64,000 nt of DNA from Collybiopsis luxurians FD-317 M1 (lineage: Eukaryota > Basidiomycota > Agaricomycetes > Agaricales > Omphalotaceae): assembly GCA_000827265.1 (NCBI GenBank), contig KN834836.1, positions 87,057 to 151,056 on the forward strand, written 5' to 3'. Made by a program: the position numbers and the translations under genes. Position 1 is the stretch's first letter. Every line of letters begins with the position of its first letter. This document shows positions 44,726 to 56,341 of the stretch, piece after piece. Below the pieces are notes generated by a model. The model made no database searches and was not told the origin of the DNA. It saw only the letters and a list, made by a program, of their open reading frames with translations.

Positions 44726-45267
44726 TGTTGAGGGCTGGCGATACGAGAGTAAGCTCCTTTTAAGCACGATTTCTACAATTGTCGCAACGTGCAACGTGTA
44801 CACCAACCGGATTCCCCCCTTCCTCTTTGCAATTGATGACGATAGAAATAGATCAATAAGATCGTACTTGAAACACGCATATACTGCACTTCCAGCCCTA
44901 TGACCACCTATGAAGGGTCCCTTAGCAGATCGAATAAATACAAAGAGTAACGAGAAGATGAAATCGTTGACTTGTGGAAAGCCACGCGTAACAGTCAGGG
45001 TCAAGGGTCCATTCTAGTAGAAGCCTTTGAAGAGATCAATGAAGACATCGTAGGGACGTGATTATACCAAGCGGATATTCAATACTCAGACTCAATCATG
45101 GTATCTGAAACCTTTACAGCCATTCAAGCCAAAGAAAAAGATATTTGGTGCATAGTGTCGAGCCAGTAGATGCTTAGCGCTTAGCATCCATAGCCATGAG
45201 ATGTCCTTGGAGGCTAAAAATCATGCGACTGAATCGCAAACTTTGCGTAGTTACAGTAGTATTTTGT
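44726..45267. other. Upstream region of GTPase B, no gene seen
   Basis: To about 44930 it is a duplicate of the GTPase A promoter (37521-37680). A short motif near 45187 (ATAGCCATGAGATGTCC, later GGAGGCTAAAAATCATG) also occurs at 34735-34800 beside the inverted F-box fragment, so a dispersed repeat accompanies F-box debris. Confidence 0.5.
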
Positions 45268-45364
45268 CTGGCTAGCCTGTCTTGTCGTTCACGAAGAATA
45301 GGTCGTTCGTGTGTAGTATTCACAAACGACCTATTCTTCGTGAACTACAAAGACGGCTAGCCAG
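45268..45364. repeat. Foldback element with about 43-bp arms
   Basis: Left arm begins CTGGCTAGCC and contains TTCACGAAGAATAGGTCGTT; the right arm is its reverse complement with a few mismatches, around a loop of about 9 bp (TGTAGTATT). It lies 37 bp before the ATG-like start of F-box copy 4. Confidence 0.85.
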
Positions 45365-45400
45365 GCTAGCATCGACTGAACCTCTTACCACCATCTCGTT

Positions 45401-47133
45401 ATGCTTGATTTTCCTTCCGTTTCCAAGAAGCTTCGTGGCCAGTGGCACTTTGCCAGATCTCAAGTGATAAATTGACGGTAAAATCAAGGCCGCCAGCGCA
45501 GAAATTCGTGCTCTTCAAATCAGACGAAAAAGGCTCGAGGAGCTCAAACAGCTATCTAAATCTCTTCCTTCTTCCCTTTGCAGACTCCCCATCGAAGTCT
45601 TGGGTCGTGTCTTTACGTTTTGTTGCAGTCCGTCTCGATTTGTCATGGGAAAAGGACGCCTTCCGGATGCTCCCCCGTTTGTTCTGAGCAGCATCTGTAT
45701 GCAATGGCGCTAAATAGTCCTTTCTAAGCCCTCTTTATGGGCAGATTTTTCTTTAACCTTGGCAGACGAAGCTCCGGTCAAACTCCAGCTCATAGATATA
45801 GTCCTCTTATCCTAGAAATATCATCTTTCTCTACAGACCATCCATTGCTGGCTCTTGTGGTCGAGCATTCCAAACGCTGGCATTCACTCTCTTCCAATTG
45901 TCCCTGTGTTGCAGGGCCTTTTTACCGCGGGCTTTCAGCTATCCAACGACTGCCTTTCTTGAAGCATCTTCATAATACTAGGACAGACTCTCCGGATGTG
46001 CCTTCTAATACGGATGATTTCGTGCAGCTTCCTCTCTTCTAGGACACCCCAGCACTGTGTTCATTATCGTTGGACTATACCCCGCAACATATGAAAAGAT
46101 TGTCTGAAAAACTTCCTTGGTCGCAGATCACCCATTTGACGTTGGACACAAGTAACAGCTCTGTTTTCTCTGCTCTTGAATATTTCCCAAACTTGAATTT
46201 CGTTGCTTACAGGAATGTCCACCATGCTCCTTCCACCGCCGAAAGAGTGATGTTGTGCCTCAGATATCCAACCTCCGAAACATATCAATTTGTCTATCCG
46301 GAAATGAGAAAGATATCGGCTACAATATGCTAGGTTTGCTCATGAATATGCTCACGCTGCCTCTTGCAGAACATTTGTCTTTGACCACAGCTGGCTCCGC
46401 CGTCTGTGCGGAACGTTTCCCGGGCCCTAATCCTCAGAAGCAGTATCAAAGATGGACCAGGAACCCGGCGCATAACGTTTCCGATATTCCATTCTTCATT
46501 TGTCAATGGCCGCGGATGGCGTTCAACTCATTTCTTGGCCGCTCACGATGCAGCCTCACGACGCTGGAGCTGAAAGCGATGCCGATACCCGACTGTGACA
46601 CCATAGCGCTCCTCGACCTTTTGCCCGAGCTGCGGAAGCTGGTGATTCACGAGCTCCCCTGGGCATGGAATTCGGGTCGTTTCTGCGCCACCATAACTGG
46701 ACATCACCTCCTAAGGTGTCTCAACGCCAGCACTCAAAGCGATTCCTTCACTTCGACTCTTACTCCGGTTGCCAGATGGTCATCCTGGTCTTCCAGTAAT
46801 GAAAAATTTCATGGTCCCCTCGTGCCCAAACTCAAGCATCTGGAGCTTGGAATCTGGCCAGCAGAAGTACAGCTGGGTTACGAGCCAGAGGTCCTGCTGA
46901 AGATGGTTCAATCGCGATGGATTCCGGACGCCGCTCGAAGGGCAGAGATTGGTGTAGAGTGCTTGGAGTTTTTCAAGCTTAAGATTGCTACGGGGTGGTT
47001 GTCTGATGAGACACGTCAAGGGCTGGAATATCTTCGACAGGCGGGTCTGGTGGTTCACGTCTTGGAGGAGAAGGAAGACGAGGATTACTTTGCGGAGGAT
47101 GATAACGGGAGTGTTGAAAGTGCTGAAGTTTGA
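45401..47133 (+). pseudogene. F-box gene copy 4, 5' half broken, long 3' ORF
   Basis: ATG 45401 starts MLDFPSVSKKL, related to MLDLPGISED of copy 2, but TGA and TAA codons and shifts follow within 80 bp and again around 45540-46250. From about 46255 to the stop at 47131-47133 a single frame is open for nearly 290 codons and encodes the C-terminal leucine-rich part (LRNISICLSGNEKDIGYNML; FHGPLVPKLKHLELGIW; SRWIPDAARRAEIGVECLEF). A truncated product lacking the F-box is possible but I see no proper start context. Probably a pseudogene. Confidence 0.8.
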
Positions 47134-47292
47134 AATAGCATTACGACTTTTTGTACAGTGAACCAAAGCATGTTTTTCGTCAAGGAAGAAAAAAAAAAAA
47201 GGTAGCGCTGACGGCGCTTGGGCGCTTAATATGACACGATCACGAGACTTTGGAAGTTTCAACTTGCCCTCAACATCTCTTCAACCATCACC
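47134..47292 (+). promoter_or_regulatory. Kinesin promoter region
   Basis: Short 159-bp spacer between F-box copy 4 and the kinesin ATG, with an A12 run at about 47189-47200. Accessory debris therefore directly abuts a conserved gene. No TATA box seen. Confidence 0.4.
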
Positions 47293-50200
47293 ATGTCGAC
47301 GAATCCTGGAACGTCCAAGCTCGCCAAACCTGCGCCATTCACACCGAAGAAGCCAATGAATGGCGGCACTTCCATGGACAGATTGACCAGGGCGACGGTA
47401 ACACCCAATCCGAATCTTCTGGCCTCGACACACAAGAAATACAAAGCTCCGATATCCAGCGATGTTAAAGCCCGACTACGAAGCAACTCATCCAAACCCA
47501 CGACGCTGGCGCCTATACCAAGCTCGAGGCCGACCTCACCCACCAAGAGTGACAACGGTAGGCCACGGACTCCTGGTACTCCGACGAAACGTGGATCAAC
47601 ACCGGACCCATCGCTGGTCAGAGCAACCAGCGAAATGGACGTTACGAATGTAGACCCGGAAGATGTCCTGGTAGATTTTCAGACTGTGGAACCTGCAGAC
47701 GTGTCATTGGGCGAATTGGACGAAGCATGGTTGAAGACAGTTCAGGCAGACCACGGGAAGGAAGACAAGGTCATGGTTTCTGTTAGGCTCCGTCCTGGAG
47801 ACGGTAAAACGGCCTGGCAACCTTCTGTGAGCACAAATTCCATCCATCTTGACCCAGTCCACGCCAAGACACCCACTTCATTCACGTTCGACGCTGTCCT
47901 CACTGGCTCTGCCAACAAACCCATCTTCGCCACCGTAGCCCGATCCCACGTCGTTGCTGCTATGGAGGGATTTAACGCCGTTGTCTTTGCGTATGGCCAA
48001 ACTGCATCGGGAAAGACGTATACTTTGTCTGGTACGGAGGCAGAGCCCGGTATCATTCCTCGAGCCATGCGCCAAGTATTCAGCTACATTCGCCGCACAG
48101 AGTCTCGCGAGTATTTGCTCCGGTGCTCCTACCTCGAGATCTATAACGAGCAGATCCATGATCTTCTGGCTCCTCCCGGTGCTCCCAACAAGGTAGAGCT
48201 GCAGGGAGGCACTGTAGGAGGCGACATTATTCTGGCTCCGCTTAGGGAGGAAGTTGTCACGTCTATCAAGGGGGTCCAGGATGTTTTAAAGCGCGGGGAG
48301 AGCCATCGCCGGACTGCCTGTACGGACTGGAATGAACGAAGTAGTCGTAGTCATTCCGTTTTCAGACTCGTCATCGAGAGCCGCGAACGGGCTGATGGCT
48401 CTATTCCATCCAGTGGTCGTGCAACTCCTAGTGGAAGACAGACTCCTGGGCTCGGTGCTAACCACGGAGGTCCTCGGCTACAAGCTCGAGACGGACGAAG
48501 TGTTCAGACGAGCGTTTTGGTGAGTACTGGATTGTGCTATGCACCGTCTTTAATTTCTCACAATATACCATATAGAGTCTTATTGATTTGGCCGGTTCTG
48601 AAAAAGCGACTTCAGACAAGGAGCGAACGAGGGAGGGAAAGTACATTAATACCAGGTATGTAACATATTTTGATATCAGTGCCTCAAAGTTATAACCAAT
48701 ACGTTTAGTCTTCTCACCCTGGGGACCGTAATTGGAAAACTTTCGGATAATGCTACTAAGCAGAAAAAGTGTGCTACCCTAATGATATAGTTTGCGTCTT
48801 CTAAACAAACATCTGCAGCGACCATATCCCCTTCAGGGACTCGAAATTGACCCGGCTACTCCAACCGTCACTCTCGGGTAATGCCCGTATCAGCGTCATC
48901 TGCACAATCAACCCCGACCCCTCAGCGATCGCCGAGTCCACATCGACTTTGCAGTTTGCTCAACGTGTCAAAGGCGTCAAACTTCATGCTCAGAAGAAGC
49001 AAGTCGTCGATACGGAAGCTCTCATCGAGAGATACAGGAAAGAAATCGAAGATCTGCGGAGGAGGTTGGAGGAGAAGGAGAATCTATTGGATACCAATGG
49101 AAAGGACGAAGAGCCGCTGAAGGCGAAAAAGAGAAGAATGTCTGCTCAGGAAAAGGCAGACGAGTCCCAAGCCATGCATGATCTACAGTCTAGGATTCAA
49201 CAGCTCACAAAGCTTATTCTTACCAGTCAGACAGTATCAGAGGAATCTGCCGGAGGCTCGAGCGATTCGAGGCCTGTTAGTCCGGTCAAGATAGATTTTG
49301 ATCTGAGTCCGTATGAGGTAACGTTTGTTTGTACTTTGCTATTCTCAATCACCTCCTAACCTCCCTTCCGTAGCTTCAGCAACAACTCCTGGCCGCCCGA
49401 CTGCAGCTCTCTTCTCAATCCACCCAAATTCTCTCGCTCGAAGCTGCTCTCGAGGCTGCACAATCCTCTCGCGTGGAATCTGAAGCGCCTTCGCCATCCC
49501 AGCCTGCGTCCGAGGATGATAGAGACAAGGAAAACGACAGGGAAAGACTAATCCAAGATCAAGCCAAGATGATCGAGGAGCAGGGACGGAAGATTCGACA
49601 GCTTGAAGACCGTAGTCACCCGTTATCCGAAGACTTGCCCCGTCAACTGGAAGAAGAGAAACGGAAACGCGAGGAAAAGGAACGCTGGGCGGAAGAATTG
49701 GTTCGACAGTTGGATAAAGAGCGAAAGGCTCGAATTCAATTAGAAGATGAGCGGAGAGCGCTGCAAGCGTTCGTATCGAAATTCGACTCTCTAGGGCTGG
49801 GTTCTACCATCCCTGGATCAAATTCGAGTACACCGATATCATCTCCGGCAGGGGCAGGGAGGAGGAGAAGCAGTGCGGCATTTGGGATTCCATCGTATAG
49901 TTCTGATCTTGGGGCGGCGAGAAGGAGGAGGAGCAGTGCGTTTGGGATTGGAGCTAGTTCGCTCCGTCAACCGCTGTTCCCTACTTCTGACTCATCTTCT
50001 TCGTCGAGTTTATCATCTTCGACATCCGTAACGACCGCTTCTTCGGCTACTTCCATATCTTCTATCTCCTCCTCCCCGCCATCCAAATCCATTTCACGCA
50101 GAGAGTCCCGAGACTCCCTCGGCCTCGGAATGTCGTTGCAACTGACAGGCACTAGCGAGTCTAGTCCTCTGCGGTTACCAGAAGGGCATTCAAATATGCC

Positions 50201-50465
50201 CAGTTTGCTGGAACAGATGCCCGAGGAGGCTTGGGTGTTGGGAGGCGGTGCGGGAGATGTAAGTTTTGAGGAAGAGGAGAAGGAAGCTGAGTCGATTTTG
50301 GGGTTGGGGAGCAGAGTTCCGAGTGTTGTTGGAGGGATGAAGAGCTCTTCTGTGGGTTTTGGTAGTGGGGTCGGTAAGAAGGAACCTGGGACGGTGAGGT
50401 TTTCGACTAGTGTGGGTGTATTTGGTGGGCATGGGAAAGAGAATGTTACGCCGTTTAAAGGGTAG
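47293..50465 (+). CDS. Kinesin-7 (CENP-E/Kip2-like) motor protein
   Basis: Plus-end microtubule motor. Five inferred exons: 47293-48519, 48576-48655, 48709-48768, 48819-49317 and 49374-50465, about 985 residues. A basic Ser/Pro/Thr-rich N-terminal extension (1-150) precedes the motor domain: P-loop AYGQTASGKTYT, switch I NERSSRSH, switch II LIDLAGSEKA, then HIPFRDSKLTRLLQPSLSGN and STLQFAQRVK. The motor's short loop and neck-like sequence RVKGVKLHAQKKQ point to the kinesin-7/Kip2/Tea2 group, with moderate certainty on subfamily. Coiled coils follow (about 570-660 and 720-800), then a Ser/Gly-rich tail. Its 3' end is copied as a pseudogene at 53.2 kb. The exons at 48576 and 48709 were needed to recover switch II and the downstream motor. 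Confidence 0.9.
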
Positions 50466-51483
50466 ATGTGAGCGAATGTGTAGACGCGGAGGATGAGTTT
50501 TGGATTATGTATTATGGTTTTATGCATCCTTCAGGCAAGGACGAGGATTCCGCTTTTACTCATGTTTCATTTACTTTTCGCTGATCTCATGTCATGATTT
50601 TTCTTTCTTTCTTTACTCATTCTGGGGTTGCTTCCAGTGTAATATCTACCGAATGTGATGACCATAATCATTTGATATTCTGATTCACCTGAAAGCCTTC
50701 CAGCCGAGTATATGCACGACACAGCGATCAAACAAGGCGCTCGCTAATAATATCAAAACTGATGCACTCAATATATCTCCAAGCCAGTCAAAGAGCTGTC
50801 AGCTACGCATCAGTACTGTATCCGACCGATATGTCCGAGAGAAGGCACACCAACCTTATATTTCATCCGAAGCTGAATTTCGATGCAACGACCGGATAAA
50901 ATTCCATCCGCTCCTCGCGCATCTTGATGGCGTCTTTCGACTTGCCAAAGACTAAGTACCAGCACTGAAATCTGGGAACTGACAGTTTGTTTGTTCAGCC
51001 GTTTCTAGATGATGGCGGTCCGGCTCTGGCTATTAGTGGTGCGACGGCGACGGCGGCTTGCCACGAAAGGTTGTAGTTTATGCGACTAGATGTGGATGAT
51101 CTGGATAGGAAGAGATGGGAAGGGTACGGGACATTTAATGAGTAGTTGTGAAAAACGGTGGGACAGACTCGATACACGATAGAAGTGAAAACGGACGGTA
51201 GGTTTTTGTCCATCCGGTCAAGCAACGACGGCGGGGCAGGATAAGTGAGTTTGGAGACCTAGAGTTATGGCTAGAGCAACGACCTGGATTGAAATGGCAC
51301 AGTCGTGGGAACCTGGGCCGCGTGCCACATAATTTAAATCGCTTAGGTCAAGCCATTCTTAAATAATGTCGATGTTTTTCCAAAATAATGAACTCAGTGC
51401 ATTCCCACAAAAAAAGCAGTACAAAGGCAATTGGTACAAGGGTAGTAAGCCTACAGAAGCTGTTATCCAACTACTCTGCAGTC
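50466..51483. other. Intergenic region, duplicated downstream
   Basis: 3' flank of the kinesin and of small-family copy 2. Much of it recurs at about 53880-54690 (for example the ATTTGATATTC segment and the GGCTCTGGCTATTAGTGGTG-like part). No gene seen. Confidence 0.55.
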
Positions 51484-52127
51484 TCAGACCAAACTCCAGG
51501 TTCCATCAGGTCCGTAGGCGACGGTTCTGATATACTTCTCCCCGTACTTGACATCGATGAATTCTGAGGAAATGTCCAAAATCATAGTGCTAGTCTCCGC
51601 TTTCAATCCGAACCAGACACGAACTTCATTGATCGGGGTGAGGGCGACATTTCCTTTGATAGCATCGGGGGAGTTGTAAATGGCGCTGTATTCCCCATTT
51701 ACTTTAGCGCTAACGGCAAAGTTGATGGTCCCATATTTGTTGACAATCTCGAAAGTACCATCTCTGCCTTTTGGGTCATCGTGGGCACTCTGCATGACCC
51801 CATACTCATCGAAGAGACATTCCTGTTTATATGCAATGTCCTCCTGGTTCGATGCAGCTCGGACAAGAGCCCCCTCCTGATGTAGAGGTGAGTACTACTC
51901 GACAATCAAGGTGTACCATAACTTTGTACCTCAAAGGATTTGGATGCAAACACCTTGTATTCCTGGGCCCATTGGAATTGATTTTCCATCAAAAACTGTT
52001 TGTCGCCCTGCCAAATAACATTGTACTTGCCGCCAACTTTCCTGGCAAGACACAAATGGTATCCATTCTTTTTGAGGTCTGGAAGTTGGGAGGTGTCAAT
52101 TTGGACGTTAAGAGTGTAGGTTGCCAT
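51484..52127 (-). CDS. Small unrecognised fungal protein, family copy 2
   Basis: Two exons, 52127-51930 and 51876-51484, about 196 residues. It begins MATYTLNVQIDTSQLPDLKK and continues LCLARKVGGKYNVIWQG, then VFASKSFE before the phase-0 intron. After it come GALVRAASN, CLFDEYGVMQ, TFEIVNKYG, INFAVSAKVNG, VALTPINEVRVWFGLK and STMILDISSEFIDVKYG. Closest to copy 3, which arose with it by local duplication of the kinesin-tail segment. A TATA box (52240-52249) and a 5'UTR intron (CTATTTAG|GTAAGC near 52191 to CCATAG|GACACTGCAATGG) precede the ATG. All-beta, no signal peptide; function unknown. Confidence 0.78.
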
Positions 52128-52239
52128 TGCAGTGTCCTATGGGGAGGTGAGTAAGCAGTAGAATTTTATGTGAATAATCTGAGCTTACCTAAATAGAAGT
52201 GTTGGTTGATTTGGGGAGGAGCTGGAGATGAGTTGGCGG

Positions 52240-52249
52240 CCTTTTATAT
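52240..52249 (-). promoter_or_regulatory. TATA box of small-family copy 2
   Basis: ATATAAAAGG on the minus strand, at the same position relative to the 5'UTR exon as in copies 1 and 3. Confidence 0.7.
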
Positions 52250-52259
52250 GATATCGTTG

Positions 52260-53200
52260 AGTTGCACATAAATACCTGTCCTTTAACAGAACTGCCGGAA
52301 GCGAATAGATGGTGAGATCGAGGCGGGGATTTGGAAGATGCCTCAAATTAGGCTCATCCCCCAAGTTTGCTAGAGCTTAGAAGTGAATAGCGGACAAAAG
52401 CAGATGACATCGAGAAAGGATTTTTGACAATGCAATGTGGCATCTCCCTTTCGTACAAGGTGTTCGATCGATTATTTTCCTGGGGTCCTGCCGACATCCG
52501 GACGGAGTCTTCGAAAATTTACACTTAAAGGAATTCTGAAGTTTAACTAGACCGAAGTATTCGGTTCTGATGTTCTTAATCTTCGAATTCACGGATGGTC
52601 GGAACTGGTCCGATGATGTACGTGGTTCTTTGCGGGACGAACAGGGCAGGCACCATATCTTGATATCTCTCAGGTCTAATGGAAGTAAATTCATTTATAA
52701 CTGGAAAGCTGAATTTAGATTCCATTCAGAAGCAATTGAGCTTATTATACAGCCTTGTTACAGACTTGATACTCATTACCGATCTATGTACCAATTCTTA
52801 AGGCAGCCGACAGTCGGTACTTATGTTAAGTCTTACCAAAGAGACTAGAGTTTAGTTCATGATCTGATGCCTTTAATTTGAATTACATTGTTCATACAAC
52901 GTACATAGGCTTTGCTACAAAAATCCACTTGACACAAGGCCAAACCGAAATCGGCTAAGCAAGTCCAAGAGTTCAAAGGTTAGCTGGGGAAAAGCTGTGG
53001 CCTATTGGGAAACCCACTTTCTCGCAAAAGCCCGGGTATCGCCGTGACTATCCAAATTTGAAGATCAACTCAAGATCCTGCTGGGGTGGCAGAATCGGTA
53101 GAGTTCGGTTTAGAAAGCTTCCTTGTATGCTGTGGAAAACTGGTGGAAAATAATATGAAAGAGATACAAAGAATTACAGCCAACTTGCCTCGACGCCGAT
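52260..53200. other. Upstream region of copy 2, duplicated
   Basis: Repeated at 56345-57330 and, inverted, at 57780-58600. A plus-strand ORF (52570-52848) is present but its reading is not conserved in the other copies, so it is not called a gene. Confidence 0.55.
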
Positions 53201-53205
53201 GAAAG

Positions 53206-53880
53206 AGCACTGCGAGCGTTCGTATCGAAATTCGACTCGCTAGGGCTGGGTTCTACCATCCCTGGATCAAATTCGAGTACACCGATATCATCTCCGGCGG
53301 GGGCAGGGAGGAGGAGAAGCAGTGCGGCATTTGGGATTCCATTGTATAGTTCTGATCTTGGGGCGGCGAGAAGGAGGGGGAGCAGTGCGTTTGGAACTGG
53401 AGCTAGTTCGCTCCGTCAACCGCTGTTCCCTACTTCTGACTCATCTTCCTCGTCGAGTTTATCATCTTCGACATCCGTAACGACCGATTCTTCGGCTACT
53501 TCCATCTCTTCTATCTCCTCCCCACCATCCAAATCCATCTCACGCAGAGAGTCCTGAGACGACCTCGACCTCGGAATGTCGTTGCAACTGACAGGCACTA
53601 GCGAGTCTAGTCCTCTGCGGTTACCAGAGGGACATTCGAATATGCCCAGTTTGCTGGAACAGATGCCCGAGGAGGCTTGGGGTTTGGGAGGCGGTGCAGT
53701 TTTGAGGAAGATGAGAAAGTTTAGTTGATTTTGGGGTTGGGAAGCAGAGTTCCGAGTGTTGTTGGAGGGATGAAGAGCTCTTCCGTGGGTTTTGGTAACG
53801 GTGTCGTGGTGAGGTTTTCGACTAGTGTGGGTGTATTTGGTGGGCATGGGAAGGAGAATGTTACACCGTTTAAAGGGTAG
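53206..53880 (+). pseudogene. Duplicated 3' end of the kinesin gene
   Basis: Nearly identical to 49750-50465: the AFVSKFDSLGLGSTIPGSNS segment, the Ser-rich tail and the final TPFKG codons are recognisable. It has no motor domain and no start. TGA at 53555-53557 stands where the parent has CGA in RESRDS. Further small deletions shift the frame near 53695 and 53800. Confidence 0.9.
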
Positions 53881-53899
53881 ATGTGGCAATATTTACCAA

Positions 53900-54689
53900 A
53901 TGTGATGATCACAAGCATTTGATATTCCGATTGACCTGAATGACTGTAAACGAACCAAGATTATGATATAACGACCAAACGAGTTTCTTTCGAGCTCCTT
54001 AAAAATATTAAAGCAGGACGATAACGAATTCACACACCCGCGATGCTCTCGATTTATATCTACAAGCCAGTAGCTACCCATTAGTCATTCGTACTGTATC
54101 CAACCAGTACATCCAGAGGAAAGTACACAAACCCTAGAAGTCACTGTAGGCAGAATCAGACGCAGCGGCCCGATAATCTTCCACGACGTTTTTGGGTGTG
54201 CCGTCGGTTAAGGCCGACGGGGCGGCTCTGTTTACTGGTGATGCGGCGGCTGCGGCTGGCGTGGTTTATGTGTGTAAATGTGGATGATCCAAGTAGAAAG
54301 AGATGGGGAGGGTTATGGGACATCTAATCGTTGTGAATAGCGGCATAGCACGCATTCTATATACTGCACTCTACGGTGGTGTGGAAGTGGAAACGGACGG
54401 GTAGGTTCTTGTCTAGTCGATCGAGCATTGACGGCGGGCCAGGAGGAATGGACTGAATGAAGCGGGACCTGAGGTATGGCTAGAGCAATGACCTGTTCTA
54501 AAATGGCACAGGGAAGCCCTAGGTACCGCGCGCTACATAAGTGAAAATGCTCAGGTAAAGCCATTCCTAAATGATATTGATATTATTTTTCCAAAATCAT
54601 GAGCTCCATGCGTTCCTTCAGAATAAGCCGTACAAAAGTAGCAGTACAAGGGTGAGCTGCGGAGGCTGTGATCCAACTACTCCGGGGTC
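53900..54689. other. Duplicated intergenic region, no gene seen
   Basis: Counterpart of 50640-51483 with moderate divergence; no independent feature recognised. Confidence 0.5.
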
Positions 54690-55330
54690 TCAGCCAAGCA
54701 ACCTCCAGTTTCCATCAGCGTCGTAGAGGATTTCTTTGGTATACTTATCCCCATACTTGACATCGATGTATTCCCCACTAATGTCCACAAACATAGTGCC
54801 AGTCTCCGCTTTCAATCCGAACCAGACACGAACTTGATTGATCGGGGTGAGGGCGACATTTCCTTTGATAGCATCGGGGGTGTTGTAAATGACGCTGTAC
54901 TCCCCATTCACTTCAGCGCTAACAGCAAAGTTGATGATTCCGTATTTGTTGACAATGTCGAAGGTACCCTCTTTGCCTTCTGGATCATCGCGGGCACTCT
55001 GCATGACTCCGTACTCATCGAAGAGACATTCCTGTTTATATTCAATATCCTCCTCATTCGATGCAGCTCGGACAAGAGTCCCTTCCTAATGTAGAGGTGA
55101 GTATTGCCCAACAATCAAGTTTCGTTTCGTACCTCAAAGGCTTTGGATGCAAACACCCTGTATCGCTGGGTCCATTGGAATTCATTCGACATAAGAAACT
55201 GTTTATCCCCCTTCCAAATAACATTGTACGTGTCGCCAACTTTCCTGGCAAGACACAAATGGTATCCACTCTTCTTGAGGTCTGGAAGTTGGGAGGTGTC
55301 AATGGTGACTTGAAGAGTGTAAGTTGCCAT
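54690..55330 (-). CDS. Small unrecognised fungal protein, family copy 3
   Basis: Two exons, 55330-55133 and 55085-54690, about 197 residues, in the same frame structure as copy 2: MATYTLQVTIDTSQLPDLKK, LCLARKVGDTYNVIWKG, VFASKAFE, intron, then GTLVRAASN, CLFDEYGVMQ, INFAVSAEVNG, VALTPINQVRVWFGLK, GTMFVDISGEYIDVKYG. The coding sequence is intact. The putative 5'UTR intron begins CAG|GCAAGC (a GC donor) near 55391. An 888-bp element (55404-56291) lies between this 5'UTR and the TATA box, so expression is doubtful unless the element carries its own promoter or is transcribed through. Confidence 0.78.
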
Positions 55331-55403
55331 TGTAGTGTCCTAACAGACTCAAGTAAGCAGTAGAAATTTCTGTGGGTAAATTTAAGCTTGCCTGAATACT
55401 AGT

Positions 55404-56291
55404 CATCACAAAAAATACCTTTTGCCCAGGCAAATATAGAAAATCTGAGGACACCCAGGAAAATGGCCAAATCCTGGGGACCCTCAGGCACTTTCAAGCA
55501 TTCCAAGCTGCTCAGTTTGCTCAGGCTTCCCAGGTTTTTGGCCAATTCCTAGGCTCCCTAGAGGATGTTTAAAAATGAACTGAGAGTCCCTGAGGGCTCC
55601 CTGAGGCTTCCTGAGGATCCCAGGAGCAGAATTATTTTAAATGCTGCAAATAATATAAAATTACATTGCAAATGTATAGTTATGTATGAGTCTTATGTAA
55701 ATACACAATCAGAACATTCATTTGATTGGAGTTATGCAAAGATTTCCACTTTTTGTTTAAATCACATGATGAGCTCACCGTGAACTGTCTACAATCAAAA
55801 AAATTTTCCCATGGTCAAAATATGAAAATAGTATCATAACCTATTGTATATATATTATATACATATGTATAAACTTTGTGCTACAACAAAATACTGTATT
55901 TGAGTATGTTAAGTCAATAGAGAGCCTCCATTAGTATAATAGACTGTACTTAAAGTGTGATAATAAAGTAATAGTAACATTACAAGTATCTAATAAAATG
56001 CAATACTACAGTATATAAGGAGGAGTACAAGAGTAGGATATATAGAGTAGAGTAAGTAAAAGAACAGATGAAGGTATATTTTATTATTTTGCATTCATAT
56101 CTTGAAGCCTCAAAGATCCCCAGGGATCCAGGGCAAGCTTCAGGGATCCTCAGGAATTCTCAGGCTCCAGAGGCTTGGGAGGATGTCATCTGGCACCCTG
56201 GGCAGCTTGTGTAGTCCAGGACTCCTGAAAAGTCTTAAACTACCTGAGGATGACCTATATGTGCCTAGGCTATAGGACCTTTTTCCTGATG
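55404..56291. mobile_element. Non-autonomous DNA-transposon-like element with inverted ends
   Basis: In copies 2 and 4 the sequence between the 5'UTR donor and GTGTTG is contiguous; here 888 bp intervene. The ends read CATCACAAAAAATACC and, inverted, CATCAGGAAAAAGGTCC, and the similarity continues inward for about 50 bp (CAGGCAAATATAG against TAGGCACATATAG). Subterminal regions are packed with CCTGAGG/CCTCAGG motifs in both orientations, as in transposase-binding subterminal repeats. The core (about 55620-56100) is very AT-rich without a coding ORF. Target-site duplication is not clear. Confidence 0.72.
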
Positions 56292-56331
56292 GTGTTGGTG
56301 GACTTGGGGAGGAACTGGATTGAGTTGACAG

Positions 56332-56341
56332 CCTTTTATAT
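56332..56341 (-). promoter_or_regulatory. TATA box of small-family copy 3, displaced
   Basis: CCTTTTATAT on the plus strand, ATATAAAAGG on the minus strand. It is now about 940 bp from the 5'UTR donor because of the inserted element. Confidence 0.65.

Noticed and set aside
49967..50527. 186-codon minus-strand ORF, partly repeated near 53416-53889
   Set aside because: Antisense to the Ser-rich kinesin tail; its repetition reflects the tail duplication.
52570..52848. 92-codon plus-strand ORF in the duplicated upstream region
   Set aside because: The equivalent segments at 56646 and in the inverted copy do not keep the same reading, which argues against coding.
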